The position numbers and the translations under genes are program-made. The notes beneath the pieces are model-generated. The model saw only the letters and a program-made list of their open reading frames with translations. It was not told where the DNA came from and ran no database searches. Positions 1 to 10,800 of a stretch of DNA of 18,329 bases are shown here, piece by piece; position 1 is the stretch's first letter, and every line of letters begins with the position of its first letter. This stretch comes from Proteobacteria bacterium SG_bin9 (lineage in GTDB: Bacteria > Pseudomonadota > Alphaproteobacteria > Rhizobiales > Xanthobacteraceae). The stretch lies in NCBI GenBank assembly GCA_002083525.1, contig LWDM01000076.1, positions 15,732 through 34,060 of the forward strand. Reading direction: 5' to 3'.

Positions 1-726
1 CATGGCGCGCTCGCCCTTGCGGGCGAGTTCGCGGTAGCGCAGGAACGTCCGCTCATCCGGCTGGAAGTAGACGTAAACCGGATCCTGCGAGACGACGCTG
101 GTGAGCACCGTTTGATCGGTCTGAACGAGGTTGCCCAAGGTCAGCAACGCCCGGCCGACGCGGCCGGTGATCGGCGAGCGCACTTCGGTAAAGCCGAGAT
201 TGAGTTCGGCAGTCGCCAGCGCCGCTTCTGCTGCCTGGACGTCGGCATTCGCTTGCGTGAGCGCCGCGTTGCGGGTGTCGAGCGTGTCGATTGAGATCGC
301 GCCGGTCTTGATCAGCGATTCGCCGCGGCGACTCTGCGCTTCCGCGAGCTGCAAGGAACCGCGTGCCCGCTGAAGTTGCGCGGCCGCGTTGTCATAAGCG
401 GCACGGTAAGGGCGCGGATCGATCACGAACAGGAGATCGCCGGCCTTCACCGGATCGCCTTCTTTAAAGGCGATCTGCTTGATGTAGCCGCTGACGCGCG
501 GGCGGATATCGACCATATCGGTCGCCGCGACCCGGCCGGTGAACTCGTCCCACTGGTTGACGGTCCTGGTCACGACCACGGCGGCATCGACCTCGGGCGG
601 CGGAGGCGCCGCTGGCGCATCGGCCTGACCGTTACTACATGCAGCGGTGAGGGCCGCGAGGGTTGCGATCGCAACGACGGAGAGTGCCGCCCGCAGGGGC
701 GGAAAGGCGTGAGGACGATACAACAC
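1..726 (-). CDS. RND efflux periplasmic adaptor lipoprotein (MexE/AcrA type), 3' end outside window
   Basis: N-terminal 242 codons of a membrane-fusion (adaptor) subunit that would bridge an inner-membrane RND pump and an outer-membrane channel. Reading from a GTG at 726-724, residues 11-29 form a hydrophobic signal segment ending in a lipobox-like LTAAC, with the lipidated Cys at residue 30 (codon 639-637). A Pro/Ala-rich linker follows, then the typical start of the beta-barrel and lipoyl domains (EFTGRVAATDMVDIRPRVSG; KEGDPVKAGDLLFVIDPRPY), an alpha-hairpin rich in Ala and Gln, and the returning lipoyl half (TEVRSPITGRVGRALLTLGN). No ATG lies upstream in frame; a purine-rich AAAGAAGAA stretch precedes the GTG, and a TTG directly after it is an alternative. 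The frame stays open to base 1. It is divergent from a SoxR-like regulator; SoxR proteins of non-enteric bacteria often control efflux pumps, so regulation by the neighbour is a reasonable inference. Substrate unknown. Confidence 0.93.
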   Translation of the reverse strand, partial: MLYRPHAFPPLRAALSVVAIATLAALTAACSNGQADAPAAPPPPEVDAAVVVTRTVNQWDEFTGRVAATDMVDIRPRVSGYIKQIAFKEGDPVKAGDLLFVIDPRPYRAAYDNAAAQLQRARGSLQLAEAQSRRGESLIKTGAISIDTLDTRNAALTQANADVQAAEAALATAELNLGFTEVRSPITGRVGRALLTLGNLVQTDQTVLTSVVSQDPVYVYFQPDERTFLRYRELARKGERAM

Positions 727-783
727 GATCGTTCTTCTTTCTTTTGGTTGTTTTGACTGGTTCTTGATTTCGGCAGTCGTTTC

Positions 784-820
784 TGATCTAAAGCTAAACC
801 TAACTTCAATTTTCGTCAAG
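784..820 (-). promoter_or_regulatory. Candidate promoter/operator for the efflux gene, with MerR-type dyad
   Basis: In the divergent gap a 16-bp imperfect palindrome lies at 791-806 (AAGCTAAACCTAACTT; five of six outer pairs match). On the minus strand a TTGACG hexamer (819-814) resembles a -35 box. A TAGCTT hexamer overlapping the dyad (796-791) could be the -10, giving a 17-bp spacer. A MerR-family site would be expected to lie between -35 and -10 with a spacer nearer 19 bp, so the -10 assignment is doubtful. The half-site AAGTTA resembles the core of the SoxR box. Assignment rests on pattern and position only. Confidence 0.3.
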
Positions 821-921
821 CGGACTTTTTTGTGCGCTTGTTCCCATTTGAGTGACGAATGATTTGCCGCCAGGGGCAGGACAGGTCAGCATGCGTCGGC
901 AACGTGACAGGTTGGCAGCCC

Positions 922-1302
922 ATGAAGTTCGATCCCCGTAAGCCCTCCGACGAACTCATCAACATCCGCGAGATGTCCGAGCGCAGTTCTGTCCCGGCGT
1001 CGGCGCTCCGCTATTACGAGAAGCTCGGTCTGATTTCCTCCGAGCGCGAAAGCGACGGCAAGCATCGCCGCTACCGCGAATCGACTTTCCACCGCATCAC
1101 CTACATTGCGCTCGCGCAACGCGCCGGCTTCAGCCTCGACGAAATCGCCGAACAGCTCGCGGTCCTGCCGGACAAGCACCCGCTGCCGAAGAAGGACTGG
1201 GAGCCGATGTCCAAGCTGTGGGATCGCCGCATCAACGAGCGGATCGCCGATCTCAAGCAACTGAAGATCGACCTGAGGCACTGTACGGGCGGCAAGTGCT
1301 AA
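922..1302 (+). CDS. SoxR-like MerR-family regulator lacking a complete [2Fe-2S] cysteine set
   Basis: A 126-residue DNA-binding regulator. The N-terminal winged helix is typical of MerR proteins (INIREMSERSSVPASALRYY, then EKLGLI and HRRYRES). The segment after it (VLPDKHPLPKKDWEPMSKLW, then RINERIADLKQLK) follows E. coli SoxR closely, including the long dimerisation helix. In SoxR this helix leads into Cys-Ile-Gly-Cys-Gly-Cys plus a fourth Cys that hold a [2Fe-2S] cluster. Here the protein ends HCTGGKC: Cys121 and Cys126 match the first and third ligands, the second is Gly124, and the stop codon removes the fourth. It should therefore not bind the normal cluster, although a metal or dithiol switch is possible. 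The ATG at 922 was chosen because homology begins there; in-frame GTG at 904 and ATG at 859 would add 6 or 21 residues. It is divergent from the efflux gene, its likely target. Confidence 0.85.
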   Translation: MKFDPRKPSDELINIREMSERSSVPASALRYYEKLGLISSERESDGKHRRYRESTFHRITYIALAQRAGFSLDEIAEQLAVLPDKHPLPKKDWEPMSKLWDRRINERIADLKQLKIDLRHCTGGKC

Positions 1303-1405
1303 ATTCTGTCAGTGGCCTGCGCAGTCGTTGAACCTACACTTCAGCGCGACTGCGATTCTTCTTATATGAGCATATGAAGATATGTATGAGCGCGCTTCAC
1401 GCGAG

Positions 1406-1432
1406 CACCGCTGTGCACGCACACGTGCGGTG
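1406..1432. other. GC-rich hairpin in the RTX leader
   Basis: CACCGC at 1406-1411 pairs with GCGGTG at 1427-1432, and an inner TGTG/CACA stem (1412-1415 with 1420-1423) closes a CACG loop; CGT at 1424-1426 is bulged. It lies 104 bases after the regulator's stop. No T-run follows, so an intrinsic terminator is not clearly supported; a transcript processing or leader element is equally possible. Confidence 0.35.
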
Positions 1433-1461
1433 TTTGTGTCCGTTCGACGCGGTACTCGAAA

Positions 1462-1498
1462 ATTTTCTCCGATAATTTTCCTGAATCGATTTTCTCCG
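1462..1498. repeat. Cluster of three short ATTTTC-type direct repeats
   Basis: ATTTTCTCCG occurs exactly at 1462-1471 and 1489-1498, with a variant ATTTTCCTG between them at 1475-1483. Spacing is 13-14 bp, a little over one helical turn. The cluster lies about 400 bp upstream of the RTX start and could be an array of regulator sites; no known consensus was recognised. Confidence 0.35.
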
Positions 1499-1887
1499 TT
1501 GAAAAGTTTTTCCGCAGCGCGGACGCGATGCTGGAGCTGATTACCGCTGGAGAGAACAGCAGCCGTGTTCCCTGCGTGAGATTGTGAGCGTCACATCCAT
1601 GCCGATGACGCGCGCGAGATCCAAGTAGATCAATAATGGCAGGCGCTTCTTCAATTCGTCATGAAACGTGTCGCGTGACGAAGTTGCAGTGCCGGAATTA
1701 TTCCCTGCGACATTCGTGCACGGTCGCGCGGCAGATGGATGGTTAATAAACCGTCACCGCGCTGTAATTGAGCGTCGTTTATATCCGCCGCGCTGACGGT
1801 CCCTCGTCACACCCAAAACCTGTCTTCGATGCTGCGCGCGCAGTCACCTTGCGCCGCTGCGGCTTCCTTTTGTCTTTTTTTGAGAAT

Positions 1888-1891
1888 GGAG
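1888..1891 (+). promoter_or_regulatory. Ribosome binding site deciding the RTX start
   Basis: GGAG at 1888-1891 lies six bases before the ATG at 1898. This favours that ATG over an in-frame ATG at 1829, which would add 23 residues containing the only cysteines in the frame and lacks a comparable site. Homology to the N-terminal domain of related secreted proteins also begins right after this ATG. Confidence 0.8.
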
Positions 1892-1897
1892 AACACA

Positions 1898-4800
1898 ATG
1901 GCTCTCACCGCTGGCTCAATCGCGTTTGTCGGCTACAACGCAGACGGTACCGACGGCATCGCGTTTATCGTAATTGATACGATCGATCCGGGTCAGGTGA
2001 TCCGTTTCAACGATAACGAATGGAACGGCACGGCCTTCAACACCGGAGAAGGTAGCTTCACGTGGACCAACGGCGGCACTGCGCTTCAGGCCGGCACCAT
2101 TGTGGAATTGCTCAACATCTCGAGCGCGGCCACGCGTACGGCAAACATCGGCACGATCTCGGGCAGCGGAGTAGTCGCGCTGGGGAACTCGGACGAGGCC
2201 CTGTACGCCTTCGTTGGTACTTCCGAGACCGTGCCGACGACCTTCATTGCGGCAGTGACAAACAACAACGGCGGATTTGACAACACCGACAGCGGCACCC
2301 TCACCGGCACTGGACTTGTCGCCGGTTCGACGGCCTTGGTGCTTCCCGGTACGGGCGGCGCCGACGTGGCGGCCTTTGATCCGACCCTCGGCGGTACTGT
2401 GTTCGCGACGCGCACGGCCGCTCTCACCGCCTTCAATACCGCCGCCAATTTCGTCACCCAGGATGCGGCCAACAATCAGGACGCCGATAACGTCACTCCG
2501 GATGCTCCGTTCCTAACCGATGCGCAGTCGCCGATCGCGGGCGTCACCTTTACTATCGGTGGCGAAACGCAGACCGTTGTGTTCTCCAGCCCGCTGTCGG
2601 TTTCGCAGAACGAAGGCAACGCCGGCACCACCAACTTCACCTTTACCGTGAGCCGCACCGGTGGCACCACCGGCGCTGTCTCGTTCAGCGGCCAGCTCTC
2701 GTCGGCTGCAGCCAACGCCGCGGACTTCAATGGTGCGGCCAGCGTGCCGTTCAACTTCAACGGCACCATCCTGGCGGGCCAGGCCACGGCCACCGTCACC
2801 ATCCTCGTCAACGGCGACGCCACGGTCGAGCCGGATGAGTCCTTCACCCTGACGCTGACCACCGTGAACAACCCCGCCGCTGGCGTCACCACCGCGCTCG
2901 GCGCGCAGACCACCGCGACCGGCACCATCCAGAACGACGACGTTGTCGTCGACAACACCCCGCCGACGCTTGCGTCCTCGTCGCCGTCGGACAACGCCGT
3001 CAATGTCGCGATCGGTGCCAACGTCACGCTGACCTTCAGTGAAGCGGTGAAGGCCGGGACCGGCAACATCACCATCTCGAATGGCGCCGGCGATACCCGC
3101 ACCATCTCGGTGACCGATGCCTCGCAGGTCACCTTCAACGGCAGCACGGTCACCATCAATCCGACCGCTGACCTCAATCCCGGTACCGCTTACGACGTGA
3201 CGTTCGGTTCGGGTGTCATCACCGACCTCGCCAACAACGCCTTCGGCGGCATCGCCCAGAACGCCCTCGACTTTACCACCTCCGGCTTCCCGATCACCAT
3301 CCTGCAGGAAGCTCCGTCGCTCGCTGGCGCGACCGTGACGCCGACCGCGACCAACGCGGTCCAGCTCGTCCGCCTCGGCAACTTCGTCCCGACCTCCGGC
3401 ACTAACGCCGAAGTCGTCACCTTCGATCCGACGACCGACAAGGCCTTCGTGCTCAACACCATCGGCGAGAAGATCGATGTCGTCGGCATCAGCGCCAGCG
3501 GTGCTGTCAGCTCGGCCGGTTCGATCGATCTGACCGCGCTCGCGGATTATGGTCCGCTCTCGACCCCGAACTCGGTTGCCGTGAAGAACGGTATCCTCGC
3601 CGTCGCATTCTCTGGCGGCGAGCTCGGAGCCAATGGCTTTGTGGCTCTGTTCAATGCGTCGAACAACGCCTTCATCAAGACCGTCGCAGTTGGTTCGGGT
3701 CCGGACCAGATCGTGTTCACGGCCGACGGTTCCAAGCTGCTCGTTGCCAACGAGGGCGAGCCGTTCTCGGTTACGAGCGGCACCCCTCCCGTCACGACGG
3801 TCGTCAATCCGGAAGGCAGCATCTCGATCATCAACATCGGCACCGGCGCCGATGCTGCTGTTGCGTCGACGGTCGAATTCGACGCCCTCAACGGGTTTGA
3901 AGCCCAGCTCGAGCAGGCCGGTGTCGGTATTTTCACCGGCCAGTCCGCCGCCTCGGACATCGAGCCGGAATACATCACCATCTCGCCGGACGGCACGCGC
4001 GCTTACGTCACGCTGCAGGAAGTCAACGCGGTCGCTGTAATCGATCTCACCGCCGCCAACCCGACCCAGCCGATCGCGATCCTGCCGCTCGGCGGCGTCG
4101 ACCATAACCTTGCCGGCAACGCCTTCGACGGAAGCGACCGCGACGGCATCGCCAACCTGCGGAACGCCGATGTGATCGGTCTGCTGCAGCCCGATGCGAT
4201 CGCAAGCTTCAAGGTCGGCGCCGACACCTACTTCATCACCGCCAACGAAGGCGACGCCCGCGTCGGTTTCCCGGGCGCCTCGGACGACGAAGCGAACCTC
4301 GGTGATGCGGTGTATGTCATCGACGCAGCCTCCTATGGTGGTGCGGCAGCTGTGACTGCGCTCAAGGACAACACGACCGGTCTCGGCCGTCTGCGCGTTC
4401 GCACCGATCTCGGCGACACCGACGGTGACGGCGATATCGACCAGATCTACGCTTACGGCGGCCGCAGCCTCTCGATCTTCAAGCAGAACGCCGACGGCAC
4501 CATTACCAAGGTGCGCGAAACCGGCGGCGAGTTCGAGGCGATCATCGCCCGCGACTTCGCCTCGCGCTTCAACGTCGATACTGCAGAAGGCGTTGACAAC
4601 AGCACCCCCAGAAATCCGGTGCTGGTGCCCGACAACCGCTCCGACAACAAGGGTCCGGAGCCGGAAGGCGTCGACATCGGCGTCGTTAACGGCCGCACCT
4701 ATGCGTTCGTCACGCTTGAGCGCGTCGGCGGCGTCATGATCTATGACGTGACCGATCCCGCCAACGCCTCCTACGTCGGCTATCGTCCGCCGCTCGCCGG

Positions 4801-7800
4801 CGAAGGCAATGCCCCGGAAACCACAAAGTTCATCAGCGCAGAAGATTCGCCGACCGGCACTGCGCTGGTGCTGACCGCCAACGAGGGCAACTCGGGCGCA
4901 AACTTCGCGGGTGCGGGCCTCACGGTCTATGCCGCGCTGGAGCAGGGCTACACCCAGCAGGTGCGCATCGCCTCGTCGTCGACGAGCCTCTCGAAGGTTG
5001 AAGGCGACAGCGGTCCGACCGCGTTCACCTTCACCGTCGAGCGCACCAATGGCACCATCGGCGACGTCAACGTCCAGCTCACGCTTGCGTCGGGCGCGTC
5101 GAATGGCGCTAGCGCCAACGACTTCTCGGGCGTGGCGAACCTGCCGAACATCCTCACCGTGACCATTCCGGCCGGCCAGACCTCGGCTACCGTGACGGTC
5201 AACGTGCAGGGCGATACGGCCTTCGAGCAGAACGAGAACTTCACGCTCACGGTGACCGGCGCGACGACCTCGCAGGAAGGCGTCACCGCGGCCGTCGCTG
5301 CGACCCAGATCGTTGCCACCGGCACCATCCAGAACGACGACGCAATGCACATCTACGACGTGCAGGGTGCGGGCCATCGCTCGGCCTTCACCGGCCAGAC
5401 CGTGACTGTGCGCGGCATCGTCACCGCAATCGACGCAGTCGGTTCGGAAGGCGGCAGCAACAACCCGGTCGGTTACTACATCCAGGACGCGGTCGGCGAC
5501 GGCGACTTCCGCACGTCGGACGGCATCTTCGTGTTCCTCGGCACAGGCACCGGCGTCACCATTCCGGCCAACATCGTCATCGGCGCGGAAGTGCAAGTGA
5601 CCGCCACCGTCAGCGAGTTCGCGCGTACCAACGAGCTCTCGACCACCCAGCTCAATCCGACCGCCGCGGCGACCGTGCTGTCGACCGGCAACGCGCTGCC
5701 GACTGCGGTTCGCATCGGCGACGTCAACGATCTCGTCACCGGCCTCGAGCGCAAGCCTGCGCTCGTGTCGCTCGGTGACGATGACGGCGACACCACACCG
5801 CCGGCCGGCGTCTACGATCCGGTCAACCAGGGCGCGGACTTCTGGGAATCGCTGGAAGGCATGCGCGTCACGCTCGAAGACGTGCGCATCACGAGCCCGT
5901 TCCGCTCGAACTTCGACGAGCAGTTCGCGACCCCGAACGTCGGCGTCAACCCGTCCGACAACGGCCGTGGCGGTCTCACGATCAGCGACACCACGCCGGG
6001 CACGCTGCAGCCGGCCGACAAGGTGTTCGACTTCAACCCCGAGCGCATCCAGCTCGACGACGACGCGGGCATCAACCTGCCGACCGGTCTGCAGACCGGC
6101 GATCGCCTCGGCGATGTCACGGGTGTCGTGAACTACGCCTTCGGCCAGTACGAAGTGAACCTCACGCAGGCGGTCACTGTGACCCAGGCCAACCTGCAGA
6201 AGGAAGTCACGACGATCACCGAAAACTTCGATCGCATCCGCGTCGCAAGCTTCAACGTCGAGAACCTCGCGCCGGTCGGTCAGCTGGTGGACGGCGTCGC
6301 GACGCCGGCCAGCAAGTTCGCTGGCATCGCGTCGGCGATCGTCACCAACGTCAAGGCGCCGGAAATCATCGCCTTGCAGGAAGTGCTGGATAACGACGGC
6401 GCAACCTCGTCTTCGATCACGAGCGCTTCCCAGACACTGTCGGCGCTGATCGACGCGATCGTTGCCGCAGGCGGTCCGCGCTATGTGGCGATCGACTCGC
6501 CTCCGATCGATAACATCGGCGGCATCCCGGGCGGCAACCAGCGTGTTGCCTACCTCTACAACCCGCTGGCGGTGACGCCATCGGCGCGTAACGGTCTCAC
6601 CGACATCGTGACCGAAAACGGCGTTGCAAAGGTGCAGCTGTTCCCCAGCGCCAACCAGATCGGTCAGGGCAACTCGGACTTCAATGCGACCCGCAAGTCG
6701 CTGCCGATCGAGTGGTCGCCGGTGGGCTATACCGACGACCAGGGCGGCACGTTCTGGACCGTCAACAATCACCTGTCGTCGAAGGGCGGCTCGGCGCCGC
6801 TCTACGGCACCAACCTCGAACTGCCGCTGTACGCCGATCCGCTGAACGGTTCGGCCCAGGCGGCCAACGCGACGCAGAACGAACGTGAAGGCCAGGCCGA
6901 GACCATCAATGCCTATGTTGATGGCATCCTCGCCAACGGCCGCGCGTCCGATGACAAGGTCGTGGTGCTCGGCGACCTGAACGACTTCCAGTTCTTCCCG
7001 GTGGTCGATCTCATCACCGGTCAGGTCACCCGCGTTGTGGCCAACGTCGACGGCACGCCGAGCGTGTTCGAGGTTGGCAGCCCGGTCCTGGCCGAGCTGA
7101 TCTCGAAGCTGCCGGAGAACGAGCGCTACTCGTTCAACTTCGACGGCAACATGCAGGTGCTCGACCATATCCTGGTTACGAACAACCTGTTCGACAGCGC
7201 CAACTTCGACATCGTTCACATCAACTCGGAGTTCATCGACCAGATCTCCGACCACGATCCGTCGGTGTCCTCGCTGGCGTTCTCGCGCTCGGCGGCGATC
7301 GCCACCAACGGCGCCGATGTGTTCGACCAGGCAGCCTACACCGCCAAGTTCGGCGCACGCGGCAGCCTCGCCGGCAACGACACCATCAGCGGCCTCGGCG
7401 GCGACGACCGCATCGCGGCCGGTGCCGGCAACGACCAGGTCGACGGCGGCAGCGACGGTCCGAACGGCGATACCGCGGTGTTCTCGGGTAACCGCAGCAA
7501 CTACACGGTCACCCAGAACGGCGTCACGTTCACCATCGTCGACAACCGCGCTGGCACCAACGACGGCACCGACACCGTCACGAACGTCGAGAAGTTCGAG
7601 TTCGCGGATCGCACCCTGACCGCGGCTCAGCTCCTCGATGCGGCGGCGCCGACGCTCACGGCCTCGAACCCGCTGGACAACGCGACCAACGTCGCGGCTG
7701 GCAGCAACATCGTCCTCACCTTCAACGAGGCGGTCGCAGCCGGCACCGGCAACATCGTGATCAGCAACGGCGCGGGCGACACCCGCACCATCTCGATCAC

Positions 7801-10800
7801 CGATGCGTCGCAGGTCACGATCTCGGGCAACACCGTCACCATCAACCCGACCGCCGACCTGCAGGCCGGCCAGTCGTATGACGTGACGCTGAGCTCGGGT
7901 GTGATCACCGACACCGCCGGCAATGCCTTCACCGGTATCGCTACGGACGCGCTCGACTTCACGGTCGCAGCACCGCAGAACTTCCGTCTGCAGCTCCTGC
8001 ACTTCTCGGACGGCGAAGCCAGCCTGCTGGCGACCAAGACCGCGAAGAACCTCGCGGCGCTGGTCGACAAGTTCGAGGACGAGTTCGCCAACTCGATCAC
8101 CATATCGGGCGGCGACAACTTCCTCGCCGGTCCGTTCCTTTCGGCCGGTACCGACCCGTCGGTGCGCGCTGCGATCAACGCAGCTTCCGGCTCGACTGTC
8201 GCGGCTGGCGTGAACGTGCCGATCGCGGCGGCTGACATCGCGATCCTCAACGCCATCGGCGTCGAGACCTCGACCCTGGGCAACCACGAGTTCGATCTCG
8301 GCTCGCGTGTTCTGCGTGATGCCTTCACGCCGGGCAGCGTCGCTGGCTACGCAGGCGCCAACTTCGTCTACCTGTCGTCGAACCTCGACTTCTCGCTCGA
8401 CGCCGACCTCAACCCGCGGTTCACCAACACGGTGGGCAACGGTGCGACGCCGACCGTTCTTGCCAACACCCTGAAGGGCCGAATCGCTCCGGCGGCGGTT
8501 CTCGTCGAAGGCGGTGAGCGCATCGGCATCATCGGTGCGACGACGCAGATCCTCGAATCGATCTCGTCGCCGACCGGCACCGAAGTCCGGGGCTTCCCGG
8601 GCGGTCCGGGCGCCAACGGCGAAGTCAACGACATGGACCTGCTGGCAGCGCAGCTGCAGCCGATCATCGATGAAATGATTGCCGAAGGCATCAACAAGAT
8701 CATCGTGCAGTCGCACCTGCAGCAGATCCAGTTCGAGAAGCTGCTGGCAACGAAGCTGCGTGGCGTTGACATCATCCTGTCGGCCGGTTCGGACACCCGT
8801 CTGGCCAATGACGATGACGCGCTCGCCTCGTTCCCGGGCCACAGCCCGATCTCCGAGGGTCCGTATCCGATTGTCACCACCGGCGCCGACGGCGGCACCA
8901 CGGTGATCGTCAACACGGACAGCGAGTACACCTACCTCGGTCGTCTCGTGGTCGACTTCGACCAGCAGGGCCGGATCGTCACCTCGAGCCTTTCCAACAC
9001 GATCAATGGTGCTTACTCCTCGACCGCGGAAACCGTGGCGGCGGCTTATAACACCACGGTCGACAACCTCGAGAACACGGCGTTCGCCAACGGCACCCGT
9101 GGCGACCTGGTTCGCGACGTCACCGACGCGGTACAGGCTGTCATCAACGTCAAGGACGGCAACCTTTTCGGCTTCTCCAACGTCTATCTGGAGGGCGAGC
9201 GCTCGATCATCCGTAACGAGGAAACCAACCTCGGCGACATCACGGCCGATGCCAACAAGGCGGCGCTCCGCGATGTGATCGGCGACGTGCCGTACGTGAT
9301 CTCGCTCAAGAACGGCGGCGGTATCCGCTCCTCGATCGGCACCGTGTCCGATCCGGATCCGGTCACCGGCGCGATCATGAAGCTGCCGACCGAAGCCAAC
9401 CCGGAAGCGAACAAGCCGGCGGGTGCGATCTCACAGCTCGACATCGAAAACGCTCTGCGCTTCGACAACAAGCTGATGGCGTTCGACACCACCGTTCAGG
9501 GCCTGCTCAACATCCTGAACTGGGGTGCCGGTCTCGGCCCGAACAACGGCGGCTTCCCGCAGATCGGCGGCGTGGCGTACTCCTACGATCCGACCCGTCC
9601 GGGCAACGTCGGCACCACGCCGGGTTCGCGCATCCGCGACCTCGCGCTGATCGACGAGAACGGCAAGACCATCCTGAAGCTCGTGGACAACGGCGTCATC
9701 CTCAACGAGGTGCCGTCGAAGATCACGGTGATCGCACTGAACTTCACCGCCAACGGCGGTGACGGTTACCCGGCAAAGGCCAACGGCGAAAACTTCCGCT
9801 ATCTGCTCGCCAACGGCACGCTGTCGAATGCAGTCGATGAGGCACTCGACTTCACGGCACCCGCGGGCTTCTCGTCGGTCGGCGTCACCGCGGCGGACGT
9901 GCTCGGTGAACAGAAGGCGTTCCAGGACTATCTGCAGGAACGCTTCAGCACCCCGGCGACCGCGTTCAACACGGCGGACACCACGCAGGCGGGCGACCTG
10001 CGCATTCAGAACCAGAATGCGCGGACCGACACCGTGCTCGACGCTCAGGCGGTCAACTTCAATGGTGGCGCCGGCGACGAAACCATCAACGGTGCGGCGC
10101 TCGACGATACGCTCAGTGGCAACGGCGGCAACGACAAGGTCTTCGGCTTCGGCGGAAACGACCAGCTGCGGGGCGGTGGCGGCAACGACAAGCTGTACGG
10201 CCAGACGGGACGCGACACCCTGCTCGGCGGATCGGGTGATGATCTGCTCGACGGCGGTGAGCAGGACGACCAGCTCGAAGGCGGCCGCGGCAACGACGAT
10301 CTCGTCGGTGGCGTCGGTTCGGACACCTACTCCTACGAATTCGGAGACGGTTCCGACACGGTCACCGAAGCCGCGAACACGCCGGCCGACAGCGACACCC
10401 TGGTCTTCCAGGATCTCAATGCGACCGACGTTCGCTTCCAGAAGTTCGGTGCCGACACCCAGATCGTGCTCTCTGACGGCAGCATCATCACGCTGAAGGG
10501 TCAGGAAACCGGTGGCGGCGTCGAGAAGGTCGTGTTCGCCAACGGTCAGCAGCTCGATCGCAACGGTATCATCAATGCCGAAGTGAACCGCGCTCCGGTC
10601 GCTGTCGACGACACGGCTGCCAATGTCGCGGAAGATGCTCTGTCCTTCATCATCCCGTTCGCCAGCATCCTCGGTAACGACACCGATGCGGACCTCGACA
10701 CGCTCTCGATCACGGCTGTGTCGAACCCGATCGGCGGCACGGTGCAGATCGTGGCGGGTCAGGGCGTCCGGTTCACCCCGGCGGCCAACTTCAACGGCCC

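Larger units (their letters stand above)
1303..1897. other. Long non-coding leader upstream of the RTX gene
   Basis: There is no convincing gene in these 595 bases; I see no frame with both plausible coding bias and a start site. The composition is more AT-rich than the flanks, especially 1355-1510, consistent with a regulatory region. It holds an AT-rich dyad at 1361-1379, a GC hairpin at 1406-1432, a cluster of ATTTTC-type repeats at 1462-1498, and a small palindrome GGAATTATTCC at 1694-1704. I could not place a sigma-70 promoter for the RTX gene with confidence; a TTTATAT stretch at 1778-1784 is the best -10-like sequence but lacks a good -35. Confidence 0.6.

Noticed and set aside
112..756. 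Plus-strand frames at 112-294, 131-373 and 376-756
   Set aside because: They lie opposite the RND adaptor, whose minus-strand translation shows clear lipobox and lipoyl motifs; the plus-strand translations show no family features.
1657..1676. Possible Pho box (GTCATGAAACGTGTCG) upstream of the RTX gene
   Set aside because: Attractive given a phosphate-releasing product, but the second half matches the CTGTCAT-type consensus poorly and at the wrong spacing, so it does not meet the standard for a site.
1829..1897. N-terminal extension of the RTX protein from an upstream ATG
   Set aside because: The extension contains the only two cysteines of the frame, has no good ribosome site and precedes the start of homology; the ATG at 1898 has GGAG at ideal spacing.
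2513..8842. A 2109-codon stop-free reading frame on the minus strand opposite the RTX gene
   Set aside because: Its translation is dominated by Arg, Val, Asp and Gly with no domain pattern, which is the expected shadow of the strong GC codon bias and Asp/Thr/Gly/Asn-rich repeats of the plus-strand gene. It has no convincing start site.
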